Origin: an uncultured Lachnospiraceae bacterium
GTDB lineage: Bacteria; Bacillota; Clostridia; Lachnospirales; Lachnospiraceae
Direction: 5' to 3'
DNA: 64,000 nucleotides
Assembly (NCBI GenBank): GCA_958402795.1
Contig: CATXUX010000004.1
Location: 62,001-126,000, forward strand
Numbering within the stretch: the stretch's first letter is position 1; each line of letters begins with the position of its first letter. Below the pieces are notes generated by a model that was not told the origin of the DNA, did not search any database, and saw only the letters and a program-made list of their open reading frames with translations. Both the position numbers and the translations under genes were made by a program. Below are positions 35,511 to 44,273 of this stretch, in pieces.

Positions 35511-36203
35511 CTATTCACCTTCCTCTAATATTTCATCAAAGAACCGGCCTTCACGGCGATATTTCCGGCAAATCTCATCTGCCATTGAAATACCTTTCGC
35601 GCGGTTGGCTTCACTTTCTTGCTTTAGTTTATTACATTCAAGTGGAGTAAGTTTATGCTCTTCAAGAATAGTTATTTTTTCACAGGCTTTTGATGTTAAG
35701 GCTACATATTGTTTCCCTAGCTGTAGTGCCGAAAGACTGTGGATAAGTGCGGCATCTGTAATCTCTCCATTGAAAAAACGATCCAGAACAACGAACATCC
35801 TGTCATTGGCAATATAACCGATGATCATGTCACAGCCGTTACTCAAGTCTGCAAAATGGTGATAAATCGTTGTATGTTTCATATGCTCCATTTTACCGCG
35901 GTTATATGCAACCAATAACGCCCAGTCTAACCCGACTTCTACATTAAGAATATTGAGACCTGAGAGATTCACATTTAGTGTATATATTTTTGCATGAGGA
36001 TAGTTGCATATCAGCGTAAGCGGCTGCGCCCGATCCGTCCCCATATAAAATCCTTTTCCAAAATCACAGCGTTCCCGGCTTATAGGAGCAATTTTCCCGT
36101 GAATTCCCGATTTTGATCCATGATAGAGCGTTACGGTTTCCTCTATTTTGACAATCTGTGTTTTTTCAAAATTCTGACGATCCATACCAGTTATTTTTGC
36201 CAT
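35511..36203 (-). CDS. DUF3990 domain protein, ADP-ribosyltransferase-like
   Basis: A 230-residue protein with VTLYHGSKSGIHGKI and DFGKGFYMGTDRAQPL near the N-terminus, the pattern of DUF3990. To my knowledge this family belongs to the ADP-ribosyltransferase-like clan: YHGS resembles the NAD-binding motif and GKGFYMG the following strand. DUF3990 genes commonly lie with short partner genes in toxin-antitoxin-like units. GGGAGG precedes the ATG. The gene is AT-rich relative to flanks. Activity and target are not known. Confidence 0.75.
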   Translation of the reverse strand: MAKITGMDRQNFEKTQIVKIEETVTLYHGSKSGIHGKIAPISRERCDFGKGFYMGTDRAQPLTLICNYPHAKIYTLNVNLSGLNILNVEVGLDWALLVAYNRGKMEHMKHTTIYHHFADLSNGCDMIIGYIANDRMFVVLDRFFNGEITDAALIHSLSALQLGKQYVALTSKACEKITILEEHKLTPLECNKLKQESEANRAKGISMADEICRKYRREGRFFDEILEEGE

Positions 36204-36230
36204 AAGGATACCTCCCAGCTTTATTTGATA

Positions 36231-37523
36231 TTATTCCGCATTTCTCATCGGTTCCAATTCGATCACCGCTCCGCCTTTCAAACGGGATTCTTCGGCAGCC
36301 AGCGCACAATAATGACTTTCCATGGAACGTTCTACAGAGGTTGTACGGTTATTTGGATCTTTTCCTTCGATGATCATATCCAGAAATTCTTCCACCATAC
36401 GGATGTCTCCGCCGCCGTGCCCGGAAAAATCTGACGCGATCTTGCTGATATCGATGGTTTCCGTATCTTTTCCAAAAACTGTGATCCGAAGTGTATTCTC
36501 TGCCATATCAGCGATGATCTCACCATTTGTCCCCATAAACTTGGCATAGCGGCTTCCGGTTGCAGTAAACGCACACATGGTATGGCTGATTGTAGATCCG
36601 TCTGTCATATTCAGGTTCACGATCTGATGGTCTACTACATTATTGTCACAATAGAAGACACACCGGCCATACGGACCGGTCTGAATCGCTTCCCGGATGC
36701 TTTCTTCCGTCGGATGTAAAGTAAGGACGTCCAGCGGCCATTCTCGATTTCCGCTTCGGAATCCGGTTTTTTTATTATCCAGATATATTTTTTCAGCGTC
36801 AAAAGGACAGGTCTCTTTTGCTTTACAGCCGTCCAGACAACGCTTTGCAGCGCCTTTCGGCGCATGTGCCTCATTAAAAAGATAAGTGCTTCCATACGAG
36901 GAAACAGATTGGCATGTTTTGCCTGTGAGCCATAAAAGCAGATCCATGTCATGACAGCATTTCTGCAGGATCATGGGACTGGTGGTGTCAGAATTTCTCC
37001 AGTTTCCCCTGACAAAGCTGTGCGCCTGATGCCACCAACCCACATTTTCAATGGACATGACAGAAACAATCTCGCCGATCGTACCGGAATCGATCACTTC
37101 TTTCAACTTTGAGTAAAAAGGCGTATAACGGAGTACATGGCAGATGACAACCCGGCGGTCGCATTCCCGTGCAACTTTGACCAATTCTCTGCATTCGTTC
37201 AAATCCGGAGAAATCGGTTTTTCCAACAGTAAATGATATCCTTTTTTCAGCGCGGGGATCGCCTGCCGCACATGCTGCCGGTCCTGCGTTGTGATGAACA
37301 TGACATCAGCCAGCTTGTCCTGTGCGATCATCTCCTCCGCACTGGAAAAACATGCTTCTTCCGGCACGTGATATTCCCGTGCAACCTCCGCAACCTTCGC
37401 CGGATCAATATCCGCGATTGCCACAATCTCCATTTTATCCGGGAAAAGCTTCGCTGCCGGGGCATAGGTATCCTTTCCCCTGCTGCCAAGTCCCGCTAAA
37501 GCTACTTTTAATCTCTTGCTCAT
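36231..37523 (-). CDS. Gfo/Idh/MocA family NAD(P)-dependent oxidoreductase
   Basis: A 430-residue enzyme: N-terminal Rossmann fold (VALAGLGSRGKDTYAPAAKL), the EKPISPD motif with the conserved Lys-Pro, then the C-terminal alpha/beta domain. A Cys-rich stretch (RCLDGCKAKETCPFDAEKI) is an uncommon insert shared with a subset of bacterial members. It probably oxidises or reduces a sugar or inositol-type substrate. GGAGG precedes the ATG. It is downstream of the pseudogene at 37556 and is not clearly in an operon. A 28-base scrap of a related copy lies at 33545-33572. Confidence 0.88.
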   Translation of the reverse strand: MSKRLKVALAGLGSRGKDTYAPAAKLFPDKMEIVAIADIDPAKVAEVAREYHVPEEACFSSAEEMIAQDKLADVMFITTQDRQHVRQAIPALKKGYHLLLEKPISPDLNECRELVKVARECDRRVVICHVLRYTPFYSKLKEVIDSGTIGEIVSVMSIENVGWWHQAHSFVRGNWRNSDTTSPMILQKCCHDMDLLLWLTGKTCQSVSSYGSTYLFNEAHAPKGAAKRCLDGCKAKETCPFDAEKIYLDNKKTGFRSGNREWPLDVLTLHPTEESIREAIQTGPYGRCVFYCDNNVVDHQIVNLNMTDGSTISHTMCAFTATGSRYAKFMGTNGEIIADMAENTLRITVFGKDTETIDISKIASDFSGHGGGDIRMVEEFLDMIIEGKDPNNRTTSVERSMESHYCALAAEESRLKGGAVIELEPMRNAE

Positions 37524-37555
37524 AAAGTTAGTCCTCCGGTATTTTCATAAAAAGT

Positions 37556-37878
37556 TCATTTCACAATCCACTTTCCACTTCTGTTAGAACCTTCTCTTTT
37601 TAGTAATCCGTCTTCTTGTAATTCTTTCATGACTTTTTGAACTTGTTTCCTTGTAAGATCAAATTCTACCATGAGCTTAGATTGCGTAATCGTTGGATTT
37701 TCTGCCAATCTAAGCAATATATCTTGTTTTTTTCTGCACCTTTTTTCGGCTCCTTTTCGGCTCCTTTTCAGCTCCTTTTCGGCTCCTTCTTGATTATTGT
37801 TCATTTGAGTGTCTTTCAAGAATGCTTCATGCACAAATAGTCTTGAAATAAAATAGCTATGATCATCATCTGCCTGTC
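37556..37878 (-). pseudogene. C-terminal remnant of an AlbA_2/ATP-binding DNA-binding protein
   Basis: The minus strand reads DDDHSYFISRLFVHEAFLKD from an upstream stop, matching the end of the ATPase-like domain of putative AlbA_2 regulators (DDNRTYFxxxLPVHPxFL). It then runs through a repeat-rich linker and a C-terminal winged helix (ITQSKLMVEFDLTRKQVQKV). The AlbA_2 domain and most of the protein are missing. The linker is built on an 11-bp tandem repeat, so its length changes shift the frame. A short product could start at GTG 37834. Confidence 0.6.
37743..37786. repeat. Four tandem 11-bp repeats
   Basis: TTTTCGGCTCC repeated four times, the third unit with one change (TTTTCAGCTCC). It lies inside the linker of the remnant at 37556-37878. 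Eleven is not a multiple of three, so slippage would switch reading frame. Confidence 0.85.
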
Positions 37879-37898
37879 AGATACCGTTTAAAGCGGTG

Positions 37899-38531
37899 TC
37901 AGCATATGAGGGAGTCTTTCTGGAATGATAATAGTCCGGCACAGAATGAAAATGGTTCAAATTTCATCCCAGGAAACGACCGGATGAATTCATCTGCTGC
38001 AAAATAACTTTCATCCGGATCCCATTCCTTACCGATTAATATTTTTTGATGCTCCAGTTCCATGCGTGTTTCAAACGCCACGTCGCCGATATAGAGTGAA
38101 CCGCCATCTTTCAATAGGGGCAGAAGGTCTTTTATGAACGAAACCTTCTGATTGTCCGACAGATGATGTAATGAATAAGTGGCAATTATTGCATCATATT
38201 TGTTCCGCATCAGTTCCTCTACAAGTCCATTTGAAAAATCACCCTGATATAAGTTTGCTTCAGGCATTTTTGCTCTTGCCGATGCAATCATCTTTTCAGA
38301 AAAATCCTGTCCCCAGATATAGCAGCCGTGCTCATATAATTTGCCGGTAAGAAAACCTGTACCAAATCCGATATCCAGCACAGTGGGCCGCTCTGTCATT
38401 AGCACTCTATTGTAAATTTCATTTAGAATCTGCTTATATCCGGCAAATGGATAGGTATGCTCTTTGTCTGATAAATCAACACTCTGATCATATTCATCTG
38501 CCCATAAATCAAATCCAGTTTGATCAAGCAT
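37899..38531 (-). CDS. Class I SAM-dependent methyltransferase
   Basis: A 210-residue protein with the SAM-binding motif VLDIGFGTGFLTGKLYE (motif I), acidic end of strand 2 in GQDFSEKMI, DAIIATYSLHHLSD (motif IV-like) and LLKDGGSLYIGD. It transfers methyl from SAM to an unidentified small molecule. GAAAGGAG lies before the ATG. No biosynthetic neighbour points to a substrate. Confidence 0.85.
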   Translation of the reverse strand: MLDQTGFDLWADEYDQSVDLSDKEHTYPFAGYKQILNEIYNRVLMTERPTVLDIGFGTGFLTGKLYEHGCYIWGQDFSEKMIASARAKMPEANLYQGDFSNGLVEELMRNKYDAIIATYSLHHLSDNQKVSFIKDLLPLLKDGGSLYIGDVAFETRMELEHQKILIGKEWDPDESYFAADEFIRSFPGMKFEPFSFCAGLLSFQKDSLIC

Positions 38532-38649
38532 ATATCAATGTCTCCTTTCACATAGAAACCTTTCCAAGTGTTTCTATTATATCATTTGGAAATGGACTTT
38601 TCCATGGGTTTGTAAACTTTGCGGCAGTGTTTAGGGAGCGGATTTTTTA

Positions 38650-39213
38650 TTATAAAACCGGCTCGATCACCGCCCGAAAATATCGATCTAATTCTTCCGG
38701 CGTCTGTTTCATGTTTCCTTTTATCCACCACAATACCATTTCCACAAAGCTGCCGGAAATGTGGTTGACTAAAAAATCTTGTGGAATATCCATATTATGA
38801 TTCCGGTTTTGGTTTACGAACTGATCCTGGATCAAGTCATTTAAACTGTCTTTGAAATACCGCAGAAAAAGTTCGCTGCTTTCACAGGAGAGCAAACCGA
38901 GAATGTTATTGTCATTTTCCTGTAAATGCTGCAATAAATGACAAAAAACAGACTCAGGCGCATTTTTGTCGGAATATAATCCATGAGTATGGGTGCAATC
39001 CATTGCGCTATTGATAATGTGGCTGAATAATTCTTCACACAAGGCTTTCAGTAAATCATCTTTTGTTTCAAAATGTGCATAAAACGTGGTACGTCCTACG
39101 TTAGCCAGATCAATGATTTCCTGTACGGTAATTCTGGTATAACTTTTTTCTGCCAACAGGGTGCTGAACGCATGAAAGATAGCGGCTCTTGTTTTTGGCT
39201 GTCGTCTGTCCAT
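38650..39213 (-). CDS. TetR/AcrR family transcriptional regulator
   Basis: A 187-residue regulator. The HTH is ITVQEIIDLANVGRTTFYAH, followed by a divergent C-terminal ligand domain with VLWWIKGNMKQTPEEL at its end, typical of the TetR C-terminal domain in Firmicutes. The start is ATG 39213, with GGGAGG just upstream; the frame is open 26 codons further but without a site. It is divergent from the metal P-type ATPase gene and a palindrome lies between them, so it probably controls that gene and itself. Confidence 0.85.
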   Translation of the reverse strand: MDRRQPKTRAAIFHAFSTLLAEKSYTRITVQEIIDLANVGRTTFYAHFETKDDLLKALCEELFSHIINSAMDCTHTHGLYSDKNAPESVFCHLLQHLQENDNNILGLLSCESSELFLRYFKDSLNDLIQDQFVNQNRNHNMDIPQDFLVNHISGSFVEMVLWWIKGNMKQTPEELDRYFRAVIEPVL

Positions 39214-39270
39214 AATACCTCCCGATAAAATGGATGCATGTTCATTACGAAAGGTACAATTTTGATAATG

Positions 39271-39286
39271 TGTTCGGTAACGAACA
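39271..39286. promoter_or_regulatory. Probable TetR operator
   Basis: TGTTCG-GTAA-CGAACA is a perfect palindrome 58-73 bp before the TetR start, in the gap shared with the divergent P-type ATPase gene. Size and symmetry suit a TetR dimer. Confidence 0.5.
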
Positions 39287-39410
39287 TGCAATGAAAATTA
39301 TCCATTGTTTTTTTGCATTCATTTCTTCATAATAGAAACAGAACAAAATGTTTTGTATTGCATTTATTGTACTGTATTTCACTCAAAAAGTCAATGAATA
39401 GGAGGCAACT

Positions 39411-41282
39411 ATGATGTTAAAGAAAATCAATGATTTCCTGGCAGGATTGCCGATGACGATTGTCGGCGGTGTTTTTTTGGCTCTTAGTTTTGTTCTTCCG
39501 AGAGCAGGAGTAAACCTGCCTGTAGACCCTGCGTGGGTCACTATTATCATATGCGGGATACCGCTTTTATATCTGGCGGTATGGAGAACAATTCATAATC
39601 ATGGAATTAGTAAGATTTCTTCGGCTCATCTGATCTGTATTGCTATGGTGGCCGCGATTGCAATCGGAGATTTATTTGCGGCCGGGGAAGTAGTTTTTAT
39701 CATGGAGATTGGCGCTCTTCTGGAGGATGCTACTACGAACCGGGCGAAAAAAGGACTGAAGAACCTGATCAGCCTTGCGCCTGCAAAGGGACGCAGGATC
39801 AAAGACGGCAAAGAAGAAATGATACCGGCGGAGGAGATCAGGCAGGGAGATATTCTTCGTATCCTGCCCGGTGAAACCATTCCCGTTGACGGTAAGATCA
39901 TAAGTGGTGAAACCTCGGTTGACCAGTCGGTCATGACGGGCGAATCCCTGCCGGTCGATAAAGGAATCGGGAAAGAAGTTTTCTGTGGAACTATCAACCG
40001 CTTTGGTTCGATAGATATTTCGGCAACAAAAGTGGGGGAAAACAGTTCTTTGCAGAAATTGATCCGCATGGTACAAGACGCAGAGAATAAACAGGCTCCG
40101 ATGCAGCGGATTGCCGACCGGGTTGCAAGCTGGTTGGTACCGGCTGCCCTGCTCATTGCAATTTTGTCCTATGTGTTTACCGGAAATATTATTACAGCCG
40201 TGACGGTGCTGGCTGTATTTTGTCCCTGCGCTCTTGTGCTGGCAACGCCCACCGCGATTATGGCGGCCATTGGTCAGGCGACGAAACACGGCGTTATTAT
40301 TAAATCGGGAGAAGCTCTTGAAAAAATGGGGAAGGTAGATACGATTGCTTTTGATAAAACCGGCACATTAACCTATGGCCGTTTAGATGTCAGCGATGTG
40401 ATCTCGTTTGACGAGTCGATCAGCGAACGGGAGCTGCTTCTTCTGACCGCTTCCGCCGAAGCCAGGAGCGAACACCCATTGGGGAAAGCCATTGTAACTT
40501 GTGCGAAAGAAAAAGAGATTCCGCTGATAGAATCGACTGCGTTCCGAATGACCACAGGAAAGGGAATCTTTGCAGAGGTCAAAAATTGCAGATTGCTTTG
40601 CGGCAATGAAAGATTCCTGAATGAAAATGAGGTTCCGGTTGATAATGATGTTCAGGAGATATTGGAGCGGCTGCGTGAGGAAGGAAAAGCCTCTATTCTT
40701 GTAGCGGACCATCAAAAATGCATCGGCGTGATCGCTCTTTCTGACGTATTGCGCCCGGAAGCAAAGGATATGGTTTCGCGTCTGTCGGATATGAACACCC
40801 GCACGGTTTTGCTTACCGGCGATAACAGAAAGACGGCGGATTATTTTGCACGGCAGGTCGGTATTTCCGAGGTACGGGCAGAACTTTTGCCGGAAGAAAA
40901 AGTGCAGAGCATTGAGAATCTGCAGGCAGAAAATCATAAAGTCTGCATGATCGGCGATGGCGTCAACGATGCCCCGGCTCTGAAAACGGCGGATGTGAGC
41001 GTGGCTATGGGAAGTATGGGGAGTGACATCGCCGTAGATGCTGCGGAGGTTGCCCTGATGAGTGACGACATTTCTAAAATTCCATATTTGAAGCGTCTGT
41101 CCAATGCAACCGTTAAGACGATCAAGGTCAGCATCACGCTGTCTATGTGTATCAATTTTGTGGCGATTATATTATCTTTGATGGAGGTGCTGACGCCTAC
41201 TACCGGCGCATTGGTACATAATGCCGGTTCCTGCTTTGTGGTACTTATTGCGGCGTTACTGTATGACAGAAAATTTGAGTAA
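39411..41282 (+). CDS. Heavy-metal translocating P1B-type ATPase
   Basis: A 623-residue ATPase. The metal-site CPC is in VFCPCALVLATPT, the dephosphorylation loop in VMTGESLPVD, the phosphorylated Asp in DKTGTLTYG, and the hinge in GDGVNDAPALKTADVSVAMG. There is no N-terminal heavy-metal-binding domain; the first helices start near residue 14. The motif set fits the Zn/Cd/Co or Cu class, and the ion cannot be decided from this alone. GGAGG precedes ATG 39411 (the next ATG, 39414, is equally possible). The divergent TetR gene is the likely regulator. Confidence 0.9.
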   Translation: MMLKKINDFLAGLPMTIVGGVFLALSFVLPRAGVNLPVDPAWVTIIICGIPLLYLAVWRTIHNHGISKISSAHLICIAMVAAIAIGDLFAAGEVVFIMEIGALLEDATTNRAKKGLKNLISLAPAKGRRIKDGKEEMIPAEEIRQGDILRILPGETIPVDGKIISGETSVDQSVMTGESLPVDKGIGKEVFCGTINRFGSIDISATKVGENSSLQKLIRMVQDAENKQAPMQRIADRVASWLVPAALLIAILSYVFTGNIITAVTVLAVFCPCALVLATPTAIMAAIGQATKHGVIIKSGEALEKMGKVDTIAFDKTGTLTYGRLDVSDVISFDESISERELLLLTASAEARSEHPLGKAIVTCAKEKEIPLIESTAFRMTTGKGIFAEVKNCRLLCGNERFLNENEVPVDNDVQEILERLREEGKASILVADHQKCIGVIALSDVLRPEAKDMVSRLSDMNTRTVLLTGDNRKTADYFARQVGISEVRAELLPEEKVQSIENLQAENHKVCMIGDGVNDAPALKTADVSVAMGSMGSDIAVDAAEVALMSDDISKIPYLKRLSNATVKTIKVSITLSMCINFVAIILSLMEVLTPTTGALVHNAGSCFVVLIAALLYDRKFE

Positions 41283-41325
41283 TGGTAAACAAACTTCAGC
41301 CTATGCTGTCTGCTGCTTCTTCGGC

Positions 41326-42142
41326 AGGGATATTACTTTGAACGAACTGCGCGATCAGGGTTACAAAGGGTTCTATGTTGCTATTGGCGCCCAGGGCGGA
41401 AGAAATTTTGCAGGAAAATGGCAAAGTAAAAGGCGTAGTGTTTAAACGTTGTGTTGCAGTGAAGGATGGCGCGGGCAGATTTCATACGTCTTATGATGAG
41501 AATGATACGATGACAGTAGAATGTGATTATGTGCTGGCAACGATCGGTCGATCGATAGAATGGGGAAATCTTTTGGATGGCAGTATGGTAAAATTGAACC
41601 GCAACAAGACTGCACAGGCAGATTCGTGGACCTATCAGACAGAAGAACCGGATATCTTTGTTGGCGGTGATGCCTATACCGGACCACGTTTCGCGATTGA
41701 TGCTATTGCAGCCGGTAAAGAGGGAGCGGAATCTTTGCACCGGTATGTATGGGAAGGCCACAGCCTGACATTAGGAAGAGTGAAAAGAGATAATTATCAT
41801 TATATTGACAAGAAGAATCTGGAAGTTGGTGAATATGATACGGCGAAACGCCAGAAACCAGCTGTTGACCGGAATAAGGCAGGAACATTTGCAGATGAGA
41901 GAATGACATTTACAGAGGAGCAGGTGAAGATTGAAACGGCAAGATGTCTGGGATGCGGCGCTGCCAGAGTAGACCAGAATATCTGTATCGGCTGTGGTTT
42001 GTGCACAACGCGCTGTAAGTTTGACGCAATTCAGTTGAAAAGACAATATGACGCCTGGGGTGTACCCTATGAAAATCTGGTCGGCGCTATTGTAAAAGAT
42101 CAGGTGAAAAAAGTAGGAAGAACCATCGCCGGACTATTTTAA
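41326..42142 (+). pseudogene. FAD-dependent oxidoreductase with C-terminal ferredoxin domain, internally deleted
   Basis: Two parts of one gene are joined out of frame. At 41326-41395 one frame reads DITLNELRDQGYKGFYVAIG and ends in GAQGG, the N-terminal nucleotide-binding region of glutamate synthase beta-subunit-like oxidoreductases. From about 41396 another frame reads EEILQENGKVKGVVF through IFVGGDAYTGPRFAIDAIAA and then two cysteine clusters, CLGCGAARVDQNICIGCGLC, for [4Fe-4S] clusters. Roughly 150-200 residues between are missing. The 3' part could still be translated from 41375. It precedes hypA by 12 bp. Confidence 0.8.
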
Positions 42143-42154
42143 GAAGGAATAGCA

Positions 42155-42496
42155 ATGCATGAGATAGGAGTATTAACAAAAGCCATTAAGATGGTGGAAG
42201 AAGTAGCGGAACAGAACCAGATCACAAAGGTAAAATACATTACACTGGAGATCGGTGAACTGACAGGATATCTGCCGGTGTTTTTTGAAAAGTATTTTCC
42301 AATCGTGACAGAGGATAAGCCTGTGGTACGAGATGCAGAATTGAAGATACAGATCGTACGGGGAGAGGCTTTGTGCAGGGAGTGTCAGACCTTGTATAAT
42401 GTGGTGAGACATCAGGGTCGCTGTCCGAAGTGCAAAAGCCGGGAAAAGCAGATCCTGGGAGGACAGGAGTTTCTGGTGAAAGAAATAGGTTACTGA
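42155..42496 (+). CDS. hypA: Hydrogenase maturation nickel metallochaperone HypA
   Basis: A 113-residue protein starting MHEIGV, with the conserved His2 and Glu3 that bind nickel. The C-terminal zinc ribbon has the pairs CREC and CPKC. HypA delivers nickel to NiFe hydrogenase or, in some bacteria, urease. No other hyp gene or hydrogenase is in the window; the damaged oxidoreductase upstream may be the remains of a redox partner. A 5'-truncated second copy lies 2289 bp downstream at 44483-44785. Confidence 0.93.
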   Translation: MHEIGVLTKAIKMVEEVAEQNQITKVKYITLEIGELTGYLPVFFEKYFPIVTEDKPVVRDAELKIQIVRGEALCRECQTLYNVVRHQGRCPKCKSREKQILGGQEFLVKEIGY

Positions 42497-42546
42497 TATT
42501 GATTCATCATCGGGGAAATCCCGGAGATCATCGCAGAATCCATTTA

Positions 42547-42575
42547 CCCCATCTCTCAATCATCGAGAGATGGGG
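42547..42575 (+). terminator. Hairpin after hypA
   Basis: CCCCATCTCTC (42547-42557) and GAGAGATGGGG (42565-42575) pair perfectly around a 7-base loop. The T-run is short. The same hairpin is repeated at about 44836-44864 in the right repeat copy. Confidence 0.6.
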
Positions 42576-42722
42576 GATTTGTCGTTGAAGATGTTTTCCT
42601 TGACGCGGGAATATAAGGAGTGTTATAATTTAACTCACATATCGGGGAAGAGGAATCGAAACATTCCGATCATTTTATCATCATTATTCTATGATTTTAT
42701 CAATTGAACAAAGGAGAAACAT

Positions 42723-42808
42723 ATGGATTTCAGAGACGGAGAGTATACATTGGAGGATTACTATGCACTGCCTGATGATCTGCGGGTGGAACTGATCGAT
42801 GGTTCTTT
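42723..42808 (+). pseudogene. Uma2 gene fragment
   Basis: Starts ATGGATTTC like the intact gene at 45151, but jumps straight to the codons for RDGEYTLEDYYALPDDLRVE and stops matching at GSF. The HTH part and most of the nuclease are gone. It is the left-hand partner of the intact uma2 gene in the long direct repeat. Confidence 0.8.
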
Positions 42809-42890
42809 TTGCACCATCTGTGTAGATAGCTTCGCAAATCTGCTTGACGTGTTTCTCCAAATATTAAATCCGGTGCTTTGACTTTGGCTA

Positions 42891-42927
42891 TTTACTTTTG
42901 TGCTAATTTCAGATATAATGTTAGCAC
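42891..42927 (+). promoter_or_regulatory. AbiE promoter with overlapping palindromic operator
   Basis: TTTACT (42891-42896) and TATAAT (42914-42919) are 17 bp apart. The inverted repeat GTGCTAA (42900-42906) / TTAGCAC (42921-42927) encloses the -10 box. AbiEi antitoxins repress their own promoter through inverted repeats, which fits this arrangement. Confidence 0.65.
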
Positions 42928-42942
42928 GAAAGGAATGATAAT

Positions 42943-43536
42943 ATGAACCGATTTGAACAACTCGACCAACTGATGAAGGAACATGGCGGCACGATCCAGA
43001 CCTTTCAGGTGTTGGAGGCCGGAATCAGCAAGCCCGTCTTTTATGCCTATGCAAAGGAAAAAGGACTGGAACAGGTGGCGCATGGCGTTTATGTTGCACC
43101 GGACGCCTGGACAGACGCGATGTATTTATTACATCTGCGCTGCGGGCAGGCTGTATTCTCCCATGAAACGGCGTTGTTCTTCTACAATCTGACTGACCGG
43201 GAGCCGTTGCAATATTCCGTTACCGTCAAGACCGGCTACAATCCCTCCCGGCTTCGTGAGGACGGTATTCAGGTTTATACGGTAAAAAGGGAGCTGCATG
43301 AGGTGGGAATGACCACCGGGCAGACCCCATTCGGCCATACGGTGCCGGTTTATGATATGGAGCGGACAATCTGTGATTTGATTCGCAGCCGGAGCCGTAT
43401 AGAAATCCAAGTGTTTCAGGATGCCTTAAAGCAGTACGCCCGGAGAAAAGACAAGAACCTGCGGACACTGATGCAGTATGCAGCCATGTTCCATGTAGAA
43501 AAAATGCTTCGGCAGTATTTGGAGGTACTTCTGTAA
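42943..43536 (+). CDS. AbiEi-family antitoxin (type IV toxin-antitoxin)
   Basis: A 197-residue protein: N-terminal winged helix (LMKEHGGTIQTFQVLEAGIS, then YAYAKEKGLEQVAHGVYV) and the AbiEi C-terminal domain with SHETALFFYNLTDREP and YDMERTICDLIRSRSRIE. In AbiE systems it represses the operon and counteracts the AbiEii nucleotidyltransferase. AAAGGA lies eight bases before the ATG. Its stop overlaps the start of the toxin gene by one base. Confidence 0.9.
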   Translation: MNRFEQLDQLMKEHGGTIQTFQVLEAGISKPVFYAYAKEKGLEQVAHGVYVAPDAWTDAMYLLHLRCGQAVFSHETALFFYNLTDREPLQYSVTVKTGYNPSRLREDGIQVYTVKRELHEVGMTTGQTPFGHTVPVYDMERTICDLIRSRSRIEIQVFQDALKQYARRKDKNLRTLMQYAAMFHVEKMLRQYLEVLL

Positions 43537-44273
43537 TGATAACAACAGCAAGACAGTTAAAGGATTTGATTCGCAACCTTTCTAAGAAGAAATCTGCGGA
43601 CGCGCAGATTTTGATGCGGAATTATATGATGGAGCGTTTTTTGGAGAGAATCGCTCTTTCAGACTATAAGGACAGGTTTATCTTAAAGGGTGGGATGCTG
43701 GTGGCCGCAATGGTCGGTCTGGATGCCCGCTCCACGATGGATTTGGACGCTACGGTAAAAGGGGCTAATGTCAGCGTGGAGGATGTGGAAAACATCATAT
43801 TTTCCATTCTTTCGGTTCCGCTGGAGGACGGTGTGGAGTTCCGTGTGAAGCGGATCTCCGAGATTATGGAGGAGGCGGAATATCCGGGCGTCCGCGTCAG
43901 CCTGGAAACCACCTTTGACGGTGTGCGGACGCCGTTAAAGATCGACATTTCCACAGAGGATGTGATTACGCCCCGCGAAGTCCGGTACAGCTTTAAGCTC
44001 ATGCTGGAGGAACGCTCCATAGAAGTGTGGGCCTACAACCTGGAAACGGTGCTGGCAGAGAAACTGGAGACGGTTATCAGCCGAAATGTCACTAACACGC
44101 GCATGCGGGATTTTTACGATATACATATCCTCCAGCAAATCTATGGGGAAAGCCCGGTTATGGAAAAGCTCTGGCAGTCCTACCAGAAGAACTATTCCTA
44201 TGCCACGGATCTCTCCTGGCATACGGTCATGGATTCCGTCAGGGCTTTATATCGGGCAGGAGGCAGCATATGA
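43536..44273 (+). CDS. AbiEii/AbiGii nucleotidyltransferase toxin
   Basis: A 245-residue protein with the toxin fold motifs: LSKKKSADAQILMRNYMMER, FILKGGMLVAAM, then STMDLDATVKG (the catalytic acidic pair of the nucleotidyltransferase) and LKIDISTEDVITPR. ETVLAEKLETVISRNVTNTR with RDFYDIHIL matches the conserved helical part. AbiEii-type toxins add nucleotides to tRNA or similar targets and cause abortive infection. All motifs look intact. It is followed with a 4-bp overlap by a small third gene. Confidence 0.9.
   Translation: MITTARQLKDLIRNLSKKKSADAQILMRNYMMERFLERIALSDYKDRFILKGGMLVAAMVGLDARSTMDLDATVKGANVSVEDVENIIFSILSVPLEDGVEFRVKRISEIMEEAEYPGVRVSLETTFDGVRTPLKIDISTEDVITPREVRYSFKLMLEERSIEVWAYNLETVLAEKLETVISRNVTNTRMRDFYDIHILQQIYGESPVMEKLWQSYQKNYSYATDLSWHTVMDSVRALYRAGGSI

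Larger units (their letters stand above)
42184..42808 (+). repeat. Long direct repeat, left copy (hypA to uma2 fragment)
   Basis: From CATTAAGAT inside hypA through the end of hypA, the terminator, and the uma2 upstream region, this matches 44473-45443 with high identity. Relative to the right copy it lacks about 118 bp before the uma2 start and about 205 bp of the uma2 5' coding part. The AbiE module lies between the copies. Confidence 0.88.

Noticed and set aside
37556..37834. Intact small winged-helix regulator
   Set aside because: The upstream frame continues into the conserved end of an AlbA_2-type ATPase domain and is then interrupted, so it is a remnant of a longer gene.
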